This document shows, piece after piece, positions 8,601-16,932 of a stretch of 64,000 nucleotides of DNA. Position numbers and translations under genes: made by a program. This DNA comes from Mycobacterium syngnathidarum. GTDB taxonomy: Bacteria; Actinomycetota; Actinomycetes; Mycobacteriales; Mycobacteriaceae. Each line of letters begins with the position of its first letter. The first letter of the stretch is position 1. The stretch covers positions 1 to 64,000 of the forward strand of contig NZ_MLCL01000052.1 in NCBI RefSeq assembly GCF_001942625.1. The letters are read 5' to 3'. The notes beneath the pieces were generated by a model. That model made no database searches. It was not told the origin of the DNA and saw only the letters and a list, made by a program, of their open reading frames with translations.

Positions 8601-9419
8601 TCAGCCTTTCGCGCTGAGCGGTCTGGCGCGATCCCAGACCTGGGTGAAAGCGTCTTCGAGGGTGGCCCAGAGCCGTGGTTCGTGGTGGCGCGACAGCACA
8701 AGCACGGGGTTGTTGCGCCCGGGTGAGCCGTAGATGTGGAAGTTGACGATCATGGCGTCGTCGACCCGGAAGATCGACGTGTAGAGCGTGGTGTCGTGGG
8801 TGCGGATATCCAGCCCCGGGGTATCGGCATGCGGGGCGAGCAACTCCACGGACGTGCGGCAGCGGGCGATGACGGCCTCGCCGATGCCTTCCTCCTTGCC
8901 GCGCAGGATCGTGGTGGCAGTGTCAGGATCCCCGACGAGAAACCGCACCGCCACACCGCGGGCGGCGGCGTCGAGCAGAATGTCGAGGAAGCCGTCGAGG
9001 GTGTCAAACAGGAACGTGGCCGCCAGGACGAGGATGTCGATGCCGGTGGTGGCGTCGCCGAAATGCTGCTGCCACGTCGTGATCGGCAGCTGGGTGCGGC
9101 TGGCATACAGCGTCGCGGTGAACGGACCACCCAGCGACGTCGTCGCCAGCGCGCTCGCGGTAGGGGCAGGATACTGGTTGGGCCACAGGTTGTGCGGTGT
9201 GCAGCCAAGCAGCTTAGCGGCGCGGCGGGCGTTGTCCTCGCGGACGTTGTAGTCGATGTTGGCCAGCCAGCGGCGCACCGTCTTGATATCCACGCCCACC
9301 GCAGTGGCGAACCTCTGTGGGGAGAGTCCCTTGGCGTGCAGCCGTTGGGTGAGGCGATCGTTGGGGATCGTGGCGGCCTCGGCGTCGCCGTCCTGATCGC
9401 CCGTCGTCTCAGCGCACAT
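8601..9419 (-). CDS. XRE-type regulator fused to a phospholipase-D-like domain
   Basis: This 272-residue protein has an N-terminal helix-turn-helix (about residues 23-75, LTQRLHAKGLSPQRFATAVG then DIKTVRRWL). A longer C-terminal domain (about 100-265) resembles the degenerate phospholipase-D-like fold found in AICE regulators (ITTWQQHFGDATTGIDILVL, GVAVRFLVGDP). No intact HxKxxxxD pair is visible, so enzymatic activity is doubtful. It is divergently transcribed from the transfer/replication genes across a repeat-rich gap, which suits a repressor or switch of element activation. The ATG at 9419 is the only clear start. Confidence 0.75.
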   Translation of the reverse strand: MCAETTGDQDGDAEAATIPNDRLTQRLHAKGLSPQRFATAVGVDIKTVRRWLANIDYNVREDNARRAAKLLGCTPHNLWPNQYPAPTASALATTSLGGPFTATLYASRTQLPITTWQQHFGDATTGIDILVLAATFLFDTLDGFLDILLDAAARGVAVRFLVGDPDTATTILRGKEEGIGEAVIARCRTSVELLAPHADTPGLDIRTHDTTLYTSIFRVDDAMIVNFHIYGSPGRNNPVLVLSRHHEPRLWATLEDAFTQVWDRARPLSAKG

Positions 9420-9658
9420 CTTTCCGTGTCATCCCTGTCCATCCTCAGCGCGTGGTTCCTAGTTTGCCATGCGACTGCCGCCGCCCCGCGGCGGTGATGC
9501 CCGTCCGATGCCCACGGGCATGTCCCTGTCGTGTCCGAAATGTCTGCGGCAGTGTCGGCAATGCCTGCCAACGTCCCTCGCTACGTCCGCGATGTCCACG
9601 TGAACTGAGCCCAGCGCCGCAACGGGCGCAAACAGATCACGAAAGGAACAGCGGGACA
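9420..9658. promoter_or_regulatory. Divergent control region of the AICE with repeats and palindromes
   Basis: This 239-base gap separates the leftward regulator gene from the rightward transfer operon and must hold both promoters. It contains a perfect palindrome ATGCCC-AC-GGGCAT (9508-9521), a second one CCGCC-CCGC-GGCGG (9481-9494), and nine GTC cores between 9503 and 9596, several as TGTCC or CGTCC. Spacings run 19, 6, 5, 9, 12, 19, 12, 9, nearly mirror-symmetric on the right side. This fits multiple operator sites or iterons. A GAAAGGAA ribosome-binding site (9641-9648) precedes the rightward gene. Confidence 0.5.
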
Positions 9659-10003
9659 ATGCGTTTAAGAATCGACACATCAGGCACACGGTTCATCGTC
9701 ACCCGAGCGGCCGAGCCGCGGCTGAACTTCGAGACCGGCAGCCCAAAAGTGGACACCGCCACCGGCGTGCCACTGTATGCCGCGCAGCTGTTGGCGTTGG
9801 ATGACACCGGTGGTGAAGTGCTCAACGTCACCGTCGCCGGGGATCCGAAAGTGACAGTCACCCAACCTGTTTCAGTCGCGGGTCTGGTTGCTATCCCTTG
9901 GGCTCAAGGTGATCGCAGCGGCGTGGCGTTCCGTGCCGACGCCATCACCCCCACCAACCCCGCGGCTGCGCCGAGCGATCAAGCGTCCCGCGCGCAGAAA
10001 TAA
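9659..10003 (+). CDS. SCO3933-family AICE regulatory protein
   Basis: This 114-residue protein shows the pattern of the small SCO3933-type protein that opens many AICE operons: an N-terminal RLRIDTSGTRFIVT, a central FETGSPKVDTATGVPLYAAQL, then LNVTVAGDPKVT and LVAIPWAQGDRSGVAFRAD. In Streptomyces elements the family is described as acting in replication, integration or excision control, but the molecular role is poorly defined. The ATG at 9659 is chosen over a longer in-frame reading because a purine-rich ribosome-binding site precedes it and family similarity begins here. Confidence 0.75.
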   Translation: MRLRIDTSGTRFIVTRAAEPRLNFETGSPKVDTATGVPLYAAQLLALDDTGGEVLNVTVAGDPKVTVTQPVSVAGLVAIPWAQGDRSGVAFRADAITPTNPAAAPSDQASRAQK

Positions 10004-10092
10004 CCCCATTTGCTGGGGCGCGGCGCTCGTGGGTGTCGCGCCCCAGCACGTGAGCTGCTATCGACCATTCACTCACCAGAGGGACGCCTGTC

Positions 10093-11526
10093 ATGGCATC
10101 AAACTACAAAAACAGCAAGAACTCTCAATCCAACGACGACGACTGGATCACCGACCTCATCCTCTCACTGTTCAAAGCGGCCGGGTATCTGCTGTGGTGG
10201 GCGGTCCTGTTCCCGGCCATCAGCATCCCGATCATCGCCAGCGTGGCGATGGCCATTACCCATGGCTCACGCGCGGGTCTGATCATCGGTATTGCTTTCG
10301 CTGCCGCGTATGCGGGCTGGGCGTGGCTGGACCCGCGATCGTTTCACGGATGGGTCACCGAGCCGGTGCGGCGGCGCTGGTTGACCTGGTCGCGCTACAC
10401 CCGCACCTGGCAATCGGTGTGCACCCTGCACGGCCTGACCGCCACACTTGGCGAACGCACCTTGGTGCCGACCTTGCAGTCGGTGCGCATCGGCAAGACG
10501 ACCGACGTCCTGGCGCTGCGAGTGGTCACCGGCCACTCCCTGGCTGATTGGCACAAGCAATCCGAGGCGCTAGCCGCCGCCTGGCGTGCCGACCGGATCG
10601 CCATCCGCGCGACCGCGCCCGGAGAGCTACGCATCACCCTGATGCGCGGCGACGTGCTGGCCGACCCGATTGCCCTGCCCATGCCCACGACGGCGACTGC
10701 GGTGGATGTGGGGTCGGTGCGGGTCGGGATCACCGAAACCCGCCACTGGTGGCACCTACCTCTGCTTGGCCACCACCTGCTCGTGGCTGGCGCGACCGGC
10801 GCGGGGAAAGGTTCAGTGTTGTGGTCACTGATCGCTGGCCTCGCCCCCGCCGTGAAAACCGGACAAGTGCGGCTCTGCGTCATCGACCCGAAAGGCGGCA
10901 TGGAACTGGGCGCCGGAGCACCCATGTTCACGGTGTTCACCCACGACGCCACTGGCACCACCCTGTACCTGCTGCGGCAACTAGTGGAGGTGATGCACGC
11001 CCGCGCCAATCGGTTACGGGGCAAGACGCGCATGCACACCCCGACTCCGACTGAGCCGTTATTCGTGGTGGTGATCGATGAGATCGCCGCGCTGACTGCG
11101 TATGTGACCGACCGCAAGGTGCGCAGCGAAATTGAACAGCTGTTGGGCCTGCTGCTCTCCCAAGGCCGGGCCGTCGGCATTTCGGTGGTGGCAGCGGTGC
11201 AAGATCCGGCCAAAGACACCCTGCCGGTGCGGCAGCTGTTTACCGTGCGAATCGGGTTGCGGTTGACCGAAGCCACCCAAACCACCATGGTTTTGGGCCA
11301 GGGCGCCCGCGACGCGGGGGCCGACTGCGATCACATCCCCGACACCACTCCCGGTGTGGGCTACATGATGATCGATGGCACGGCCCAACCGGTGCGGGTA
11401 CGGGCATTTCACGTCGCCGACCACGACATCGCCACTCTGGCAGCACGATTCCGGCCACCTCGTGCCGCGACCCGAACCAACCAGTCCAACAGCGGGCGCA
11501 CCGACACCGCCCGGGGTCAACGGTGA
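10093..11526 (+). CDS. FtsK/SpoIIIE-type conjugative DNA translocase (Tra)
   Basis: This 477-residue protein has two N-terminal membrane segments (about residues 25-75: LLWWAVLFPAISIPIIA, LIIGIAFAAAYAGWAWL), then a RecA-like motor with Walker A GATGAGKGS at about residue 235, the FtsK motif IDPKGGMELG, and Walker B LFVVVIDEI. Such proteins (TraSA of pSAM2, TraB of plasmids) form a hexamer at the septum or hyphal tip and pump double-stranded DNA to the recipient. It is the only transfer protein an AICE needs. The stop overlaps the GTG of the replication gene by four bases. Confidence 0.9.
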   Translation: MASNYKNSKNSQSNDDDWITDLILSLFKAAGYLLWWAVLFPAISIPIIASVAMAITHGSRAGLIIGIAFAAAYAGWAWLDPRSFHGWVTEPVRRRWLTWSRYTRTWQSVCTLHGLTATLGERTLVPTLQSVRIGKTTDVLALRVVTGHSLADWHKQSEALAAAWRADRIAIRATAPGELRITLMRGDVLADPIALPMPTTATAVDVGSVRVGITETRHWWHLPLLGHHLLVAGATGAGKGSVLWSLIAGLAPAVKTGQVRLCVIDPKGGMELGAGAPMFTVFTHDATGTTLYLLRQLVEVMHARANRLRGKTRMHTPTPTEPLFVVVIDEIAALTAYVTDRKVRSEIEQLLGLLLSQGRAVGISVVAAVQDPAKDTLPVRQLFTVRIGLRLTEATQTTMVLGQGARDAGADCDHIPDTTPGVGYMMIDGTAQPVRVRAFHVADHDIATLAARFRPPRAATRTNQSNSGRTDTARGQR

Positions 11527-13028
11527 CTACTGCAACGACAGCCCCCACGCTGGTGTTGCCCGGGGTTCCCGGCTCGATCGACACCAATGCGGTGGTGGAT
11601 CAGATGGTGCGCCGCGCGTCCTCGACGGGGTTCGAATCGTGGTGGCGGCGCGCGGAATCTGTTGGCTTCTGCGCCCACCCCATCCAACTCAGAGGTACCG
11701 ACGAGATAGGCCGCGATCGGGTGGTGTGGACACGGTGCAACAACCGCCGCGCACAGGTATGCCCATCGTGCTCAGACCTGTACGCCCGCGACACGTGGCA
11801 GCTCGTGCACGCTGGCACCGCCGGCGGCCACCATAACATCCCCGCAGCAGTGGCCGATCGTCCGCAGGTGTTCGTCACCCTCACCGCACCTAGCTACGGG
11901 CCTGTTCACGCCGCCGCGCGTGCAGGCGACAAGAAGCAGCGTGTGTGTCGCGACCACCACCACACTGGCGGCTACCGCCGATGCCCGCATGGAAAACCAC
12001 TGTGGTGCAGCACAACCCACGGCGAAGGTGATATCTATGCGGGACAGCCGATCTGCGCGGACTGCTACGACTACACCGGGCATGTCCTGTTCACATGGCA
12101 CCTGCCCGAACTGTGGCGACGCTTCACCATCACCCTGCGACGCACACTGCGCCGAGAGCTACGTGCTTCGGGCGCCGACCCGGATGCGGTGCAGGTCAGC
12201 TTCATCAAAGTCGTCGAACTGCAAGCCCGGCTCATCCCGCACATTCATGCCCTGATCCGCCTCGACCCGCCCGACAGCGATGACTCTGGCGGTCATGACT
12301 GGCATGCGCCCCTTGCGGCAACCGAACTGGCCACCATCATCCAACAGGCCGTTCGAACCGTGGCCGTGACGGTCACCGACTCATCCTCAAATACAGCGAC
12401 ACGGGTGATCAGGTTCGGCACACAAGTCGACACCCAACCCATCGACAACCGGCACGCCGGCACGGACGGCTCTGCTGTGCAGGAGGATTCACCACACGGC
12501 GGGGTTCTTCCAGGCCGCCGCGTAGCTCGCTACCTCGCGAAATACGTCACCAAATCCTTAGCTGACGTCGGGATCAGCGCGCGACGCATCTCCACCGAGG
12601 CCATCGCTGACCTCGATGTCTGCGACCACGTTCGGGCGATCCTGACCGCCATCAGCCAACTCGCCGATAAGGGACTGGCCGGTGTCGGTCGGTGGCTGCA
12701 CACCCTGGGCTACCGGGGCCACATCACCAGCAAATCCCGCCGCTATTCCACCACGATGACCGCGCTGCGCGAACGTCGCGCGGCCTGGACCCGTGAACAA
12801 CGTTTAAAAAGCACTGCGCACCAACATGATCTCGGCCTCGACTCCACCGATGGCGATGATCTGGTGGCATGGGAATTCGATCGTGCCGGCCCCACCAGCC
12901 TCGGCGACCGGACCCTCATCTACTCCGCGGCCGTCCAACACATCCACACCCGCCGCATCGGACTGATCGAAGTCCGTGGCCAAGCCCGCAATCAACAATG
13001 GGATCCGCCAGGGGGAAGCGATGGCTGA
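11523..13028 (+). CDS. RepSA-like rolling-circle replication initiator
   Basis: This 501-residue protein resembles the RepSA replication initiators of AICEs. A cysteine-rich N-terminal part (CPSCSDLY, CRDHHH, CPHG, CADCYDYTG) probably binds zinc. It is followed by a rolling-circle Rep core with VFVTLTAPSYGPVH, the HUH-type metal motif LIPHIHALIRLD, and the nicking motif RYLAKYVTKS, where the tyrosine would become covalently bound to DNA. It would nick the double-strand origin of the excised circle. The GTG start overlaps the translocase stop and the end overlaps the following small gene, so the three are translationally coupled. Confidence 0.8.
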   Translation: MTTATTAPTLVLPGVPGSIDTNAVVDQMVRRASSTGFESWWRRAESVGFCAHPIQLRGTDEIGRDRVVWTRCNNRRAQVCPSCSDLYARDTWQLVHAGTAGGHHNIPAAVADRPQVFVTLTAPSYGPVHAAARAGDKKQRVCRDHHHTGGYRRCPHGKPLWCSTTHGEGDIYAGQPICADCYDYTGHVLFTWHLPELWRRFTITLRRTLRRELRASGADPDAVQVSFIKVVELQARLIPHIHALIRLDPPDSDDSGGHDWHAPLAATELATIIQQAVRTVAVTVTDSSSNTATRVIRFGTQVDTQPIDNRHAGTDGSAVQEDSPHGGVLPGRRVARYLAKYVTKSLADVGISARRISTEAIADLDVCDHVRAILTAISQLADKGLAGVGRWLHTLGYRGHITSKSRRYSTTMTALRERRAAWTREQRLKSTAHQHDLGLDSTDGDDLVAWEFDRAGPTSLGDRTLIYSAAVQHIHTRRIGLIEVRGQARNQQWDPPGGSDG

Positions 13029-13218
13029 CAGGTCCCGAGCAGCACGTGCTCGCTCCGGGTGTGACGCTCGTCCCGATGCGCCGACGGTGTCAGAGGGGGG
13101 TGTTGAAATTGTTGTGCCCAACCAATATCGACTTCCGTCCGAGGCCAACCGCGCGCTGGTACACGTGATAATGGCTGTGCGGGACCGGATGCTTGGATCA
13201 GGGAGGGGAGTGGCGTGA
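13021..13218 (+). CDS. Small basic protein in the excisionase position
   Basis: This 65-residue protein sits where AICEs usually encode Xis. It overlaps the Rep stop by eight bases and its own stop overlaps the recombinase GTG start. It does not show the MerR-like winged helix typical of AICE excisionases. The N-terminal part is basic and probably disordered, and the C-terminal part has a possible helix (SEANRALVHVIMAVRDRM). Because the integrase is a serine recombinase, its directionality factor need not resemble tyrosine-system Xis, so this is a candidate. A longer in-frame start (12976) lies inside rep and is less likely. Confidence 0.55.
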   Translation: MADRSRAARARSGCDARPDAPTVSEGGVEIVVPNQYRLPSEANRALVHVIMAVRDRMLGSGRGVA

Positions 13219-14861
13219 GCCTGAGGTTCGCCTTCTATGGCCGAGTGAGCACGGAGGACGCTCAAGACCCGGAGGCGAGCCGCAGCTGGCAGAAGCGGCG
13301 TGCCATGGACCTGATCACTCCGCACGGCGGATTCATCGCCGCCGACTACTTCGATGTGGGACAGAGCCGTTCACTGCCGTGGAAGCGCAGGCCAGAGGCG
13401 TCACGTCTGCTTGCTGATGTCGCTTGTCGGGACCGTAGCTTTGATGCCGTAGTGATTGGGGAACCCGCCCGTGCGTTCTACGGGCCGCAGTTCGCGCTCA
13501 CCTTCCCTGTCCTCACGCACTACGGAGTTGGCCTGTGGGTACCCGAGGTCGGCGGAGCGGTCGATCCCGGCTCCGAGGCACACGACCTGGTGATGACTCT
13601 GTTCGGCGGCATGAGCAAGGGAGAGCGCGCTCGAATCCAGATGCGCGTCCGTACGGCGATGTCAGCACTCGCGCACGACACCGCCAGATATCTCGGTGGT
13701 CGACCACCCTACGGTTACCGGCTCGTCGATGCCGGCCCGCATCCAAACCCTGCCAAGGCCAATCTTGGGCAGCGGCTTCACCGCCTCGAACCCGACCCCG
13801 CGACATCTTCGGTCGTCGAGCGGATCTACCGCATGTACGCCGACGGAGCGGGCCTGCGCTATATCGCGCAACGGCTCACCGACGATGGTGTACCGTCACC
13901 GAGCCAGTACGACCCGGCACGGAATCGGCATCGTGACCCACGAGGATGGTCCCATTCGGCGATCCGCGCGATACTCGACAACCCGGCGTACCGCGGTATC
14001 CGTGTTTGGGGCAAGCAGGAGAAATACGAGGTTCTGGTCAACCCCGATGATGTCGCTGCGGGGTATGAGACTCGTATGCGGTGGCGTGATGAGGCCGACT
14101 GGATCGCACCAGAACGCCGCACGCATGAAGCGCTGATCCGTGACGAACTAGCGCAGGCTGTTCGTCTTCGGATGCAGGCGCGGCGGGGTCCCGGTCTTGT
14201 TTGCAGCAGAGAGTCAACAGTGCCATATGCACTGCGTGGGCTGCTGTTCTGTGCCGCATGTGGACGGCGGATGCAGGGCGCTGCCCGCGCCGGGAAGCGA
14301 ACAACACGCATCCTCTACCGTTGTGAGCTCGGTAAGTCGCGTTCGGTACCCGCGGACCTGAGTGATCACCCGCGCACCGTCTACCTCCGTGAAGATGAGG
14401 TGACTGCGCGACTTGACGAATGGATCGCCACCCTGGCCGATCCGGCCGACTTGGCACGCGGGCAAGACGCGGACCCGGTAGCAGGGGCTGGCTACGCGGC
14501 CTTGCGGCGCCAGCTCAGCGAGGCGAATGCGAAGGTTGCTGCTCTGGTTACCGCCGTGGAGTCTGGTGTGGCCGTTGAGGATTTGACTGTTGCATTGCGC
14601 CGCCGCACCGCCGAGCGCGACGAGCTGAAGGTCCGTCTTGAGCAAGCGGAGCGACCTCGCGTCATGACTGCCGCACAAATCAGCGAGTTGGTTGAGGAAT
14701 TGGGCGGGCTGTCAGCAGTGCTTGGTGAGGCAACCGGGGCGGAACGCGCTCAGGTATACGCAAGCCTGGGCCTGCGCCTCGACTACGACCCGCATCTTCA
14801 GCGAGTCACGGCGACTGCCGACTTAAGTCGTGTCGCCGGACGTGTCCGAGGGGGGACTTGA
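13215..14861 (+). CDS. Large serine recombinase (integrase)
   Basis: This 548-residue protein has the serine-recombinase catalytic domain: FAFYGRVSTED with the nucleophile Ser near residue 12, an arginine-rich RSLPWKRRPEASRLL, and FGGMSKGERARIQMRV. A recombinase domain (GGRPPYGYRLVDAG...WSHSAIRAILDNPAYRG) follows, then a zinc ribbon (LFCAACGRRM, YRCELG) and a coiled coil (about 435-490). These large enzymes cut both strands at attP and attB via a Ser-DNA link. The last codons (VRGGT and stop) lie inside the tRNA-Leu gene, so host sequence completes the coding region after integration. The GTG start overlaps the preceding stop. Confidence 0.9.
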   Translation: MSLRFAFYGRVSTEDAQDPEASRSWQKRRAMDLITPHGGFIAADYFDVGQSRSLPWKRRPEASRLLADVACRDRSFDAVVIGEPARAFYGPQFALTFPVLTHYGVGLWVPEVGGAVDPGSEAHDLVMTLFGGMSKGERARIQMRVRTAMSALAHDTARYLGGRPPYGYRLVDAGPHPNPAKANLGQRLHRLEPDPATSSVVERIYRMYADGAGLRYIAQRLTDDGVPSPSQYDPARNRHRDPRGWSHSAIRAILDNPAYRGIRVWGKQEKYEVLVNPDDVAAGYETRMRWRDEADWIAPERRTHEALIRDELAQAVRLRMQARRGPGLVCSRESTVPYALRGLLFCAACGRRMQGAARAGKRTTRILYRCELGKSRSVPADLSDHPRTVYLREDEVTARLDEWIATLADPADLARGQDADPVAGAGYAALRRQLSEANAKVAALVTAVESGVAVEDLTVALRRRTAERDELKVRLEQAERPRVMTAAQISELVEELGGLSAVLGEATGAERAQVYASLGLRLDYDPHLQRVTATADLSRVAGRVRGGT

Positions 14862-14928
14862 ACCCCCACGCCCGTTAATAGGGCACTAGCACCTCAAGCT
14901 AGCGCGTCTGCCATTCCGCCACTCGGAC
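14843..14928 (-). tRNA. tRNA-Leu (anticodon GAG)
   Basis: Read on the minus strand this folds as a class II tRNA. The acceptor is GTCCGAG paired with CTCGGAC plus discriminator A, the anticodon stem is CTAGC/GCTAG with loop TTGAGGT (anticodon GAG), and there is a long variable arm. The T arm is GGGGG-TTCAAGT-CCCCC. CCA is not encoded. Its 3' 19 bases overlap the end of the recombinase gene, marking it as the integration site of the AICE. The tRNA appears intact. Confidence 0.95.
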
Positions 14929-15016
14929 CTGCCAGCCTCGCGGGCTGGGCGCCTAAGGTTATCGGATTGGGTGCCCAAGACCCAAACCGGTGCCCCGGAG
15001 TGAATCGGTGGTACCA

Positions 15017-16360
15017 ATGGACTCTGTGACGGTCCCCGCCTCCAGCGCGGACGAGGTAGTCGATCTCGTCAGTGCGCTCATCCGATTCGACACCTCCAAC
15101 ACAGGTGACCCGGCAACCACCAAGGGTGAGGCCGAGTGCGCCCACTGGGTGGCCGAGCAGCTGCAGGAGGTCGGCTACCAGACCGAGTATGTCGAGGCCG
15201 GTGCGCCCGGCCGGGGCAATGTGTTCGCCCGGTTGCCCGGCGCCGACCCCGGCCGCGGCGCGCTGATGATCCACGGTCACCTCGACGTCGTGCCGGCCGA
15301 GCCCGCCGATTGGAGCGTGCACCCGTTCTCCGGTGCGGTCAAGGACGGCTATGTGTGGGGCCGCGGCGCGGTCGACATGAAGGACATGGTCGGCATGGCC
15401 ATCGCGGTGGCCCGGCACTTCAAGCGTTCGGGCATCGTTCCGCCGCGTGAGTTGGTGTTCGCGTTCGTCTCCGACGAGGAGCACGGTGGTACCTACGGCG
15501 CGAACTGGTTGGTGGACAACCGCCCCGATCTGTTCGAGGGCGTCACCGAGGCGATCGGTGAGGTGGGCGGGTTCTCGCTGACCGTGCCCCGCAAGGACGG
15601 CGGCGAGCGACGGCTCTACCTGATCGAAACCGCGGAAAAGGGACTCTCCTGGATGCGGCTGACCGCACGCGGCCGGGCCGGGCACGGGTCGATGGTGCAC
15701 GACGACAACGCCGTCACCGCCATCGCCGGTGCGGTGGACCGGCTGGGCCGGCATCAGTTCCCGCTGGTACTCAACCCGGCCGTGGAGCAGTTCCTCACCG
15801 CGGTGGCCGAGGAGACCGGCTACGACTTCGACGTGAACTCGCCGGATTTGGACGGCACCATCGCCAAACTCGGTGGTGTGGCCCGGATCGTCTCGGCCAC
15901 ACTCCGTGACACCGCCAACCCCACCATGCTCAAGGCCGGCTACAAGGCCAACGTCATCCCCGCCTCGGCGGAAGCCGTGATCGACTGCCGGGTGCTGCCT
16001 GGTCGCAAGGAGGCCTTCGAGCGCGAGGTCGACTCGTTGATCGGCCCCGATGTCACCCGCAGCTGGGAACGGGACCTGCCGTCGTACGAGACCACGTTCG
16101 ACGGTGACCTGGTCGACGCGATGAACGCGGCGATCCTGGCGCTGGACCCCGAGGCCCGCACGGTGCCCTACATGCTCTCGGGCGGCACGGATGCGAAGTC
16201 CTTCCAGCGGTTGGGGATTCGCTGCTTCGGATTCGCGCCGCTGCGCCTGCCGCCCGATCTGGATTTCGCGGCCCTGTTCCACGGCGTCGATGAGCGGGTA
16301 CCCGTGGACGCACTGCAGTTCGGGGCCGGCGTTCTGGAACACTTTTTGCGGAACTGCTGA
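15017..16360 (+). CDS. M20/M28-family metallopeptidase (Rv2141c-like)
   Basis: This 447-residue protein has the di-zinc M20 core: MIHGHLDVVP (His, Asp), RGAVDMKDMVG (bridging Asp), SDEEHGG (catalytic Glu-Glu), and a late metal-binding histidine in LFHGVDERVPV. A dimerisation domain is inserted (TARGRAGHGSM). Members deacylate or hydrolyse small N-acyl amino acids or peptides. It is often annotated as ArgE/DapE-related, but the true substrate is unknown. ATG 15017 is preferred to GTG 14990 because it gives the family's usual length. It is divergent from the tRNA-Leu gene. Confidence 0.85.
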   Translation: MDSVTVPASSADEVVDLVSALIRFDTSNTGDPATTKGEAECAHWVAEQLQEVGYQTEYVEAGAPGRGNVFARLPGADPGRGALMIHGHLDVVPAEPADWSVHPFSGAVKDGYVWGRGAVDMKDMVGMAIAVARHFKRSGIVPPRELVFAFVSDEEHGGTYGANWLVDNRPDLFEGVTEAIGEVGGFSLTVPRKDGGERRLYLIETAEKGLSWMRLTARGRAGHGSMVHDDNAVTAIAGAVDRLGRHQFPLVLNPAVEQFLTAVAEETGYDFDVNSPDLDGTIAKLGGVARIVSATLRDTANPTMLKAGYKANVIPASAEAVIDCRVLPGRKEAFEREVDSLIGPDVTRSWERDLPSYETTFDGDLVDAMNAAILALDPEARTVPYMLSGGTDAKSFQRLGIRCFGFAPLRLPPDLDFAALFHGVDERVPVDALQFGAGVLEHFLRNC

Positions 16361-16387
16361 CCGCACGACTCACGACGAGAGGGAACC

Positions 16388-16912
16388 ATGAGCACATCTC
16401 CGTACGACAGCCTGCCGAAGCTACCGACGTTCACCCTGACCTCCGAATCTGTCACCGACGGGCAGCCGCTGGCCAATGATCAGGTCAGCGGGATCATGGG
16501 GGCCGGTGGTTCGGATACCTCGCCGCAGCTGAGCTGGTCCGGTTTTCCGGCCGAAACCAAGAGTTTCGCGGTGACGGTGTACGACCCGGACGCCCCGACG
16601 GCCTCGGGTTTCTGGCACTGGGCGGTAGCCGATCTGCCTGCCTCGGTGACCGAGTTGCCCGCCGGCGCCGGTGATGGTGGCGACCTGCCCGGCGGCGCGG
16701 TCACGCTGGCCAACGACGCCGGCCTCAAGCGCTACATCGGTGCCGCCCCGCCGGCCGGTCACGGCCCGCACCGCTACTACATCGCCGTGCACGCGCTGCC
16801 GGTGGAGTCACTGGAACTGCCCGAGGGGGCCACCCCGGCCTACCTGGGCTTCAACCTCTTCGGGCAGGCCATCGCCCGCGCCGTCATCCACGGCACCTAC
16901 GAGCAGAACTAG
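16388..16912 (+). CDS. PEBP-family protein (YbhB/YbcL, Rv2140c-like)
   Basis: This 174-residue protein is a phosphatidylethanolamine-binding-protein fold member. Signatures are [25 protein letters not shown], where DPDAP and the following histidine build the anion pocket, and [12 protein letters not shown]. Bacterial members are soluble cytoplasmic proteins of unclear role, possibly binding phosphate-containing ligands. It follows the peptidase by 27 bases with GAGAGGGA upstream and is probably co-transcribed with it; it is convergent with pyrD. Confidence 0.85.
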   Translation: MSTSPYDSLPKLPTFTLTSESVTDGQPLANDQVSGIMGAGGSDTSPQLSWSGFPAETKSFAVTVYDPDAPTASGFWHWAVADLPASVTELPAGAGDGGDLPGGAVTLANDAGLKRYIGAAPPAGHGPHRYYIAVHALPVESLELPEGATPAYLGFNLFGQAIARAVIHGTYEQN

Positions 16913-16932
16913 TCCCGAGGGCGCGGTGGAGG

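Larger units (their letters stand above)
7572..14861. mobile_element. Actinomycete integrative and conjugative element (AICE) at tRNA-Leu
   Basis: The right part has the canonical AICE order: SCO3933-like regulator, FtsK/Tra double-stranded DNA translocase, RepSA-like initiator, small protein, site-specific recombinase ending in a tRNA. Divergent from it are a Nudix gene and an XRE-type regulator, also typical accessory genes of pSAM2-like elements. AICEs excise, replicate by rolling circle and transfer as double-stranded DNA using one FtsK-like protein. The right border is within the tRNA-Leu 3' end (14843-14861). The left border is not resolved, and inclusion of the HD-domain gene is inferred. 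The element uses a serine rather than the more usual tyrosine recombinase. Confidence 0.8.

Noticed and set aside
9528..9536. Second copy of the attachment core (CGTGTCCGA) inside the AICE
   Set aside because: Nine matching bases (9530-9538 region) to the tRNA 3' end occur in the regulator gap, but the position is internal to the element and the match is too short to be an att repeat.
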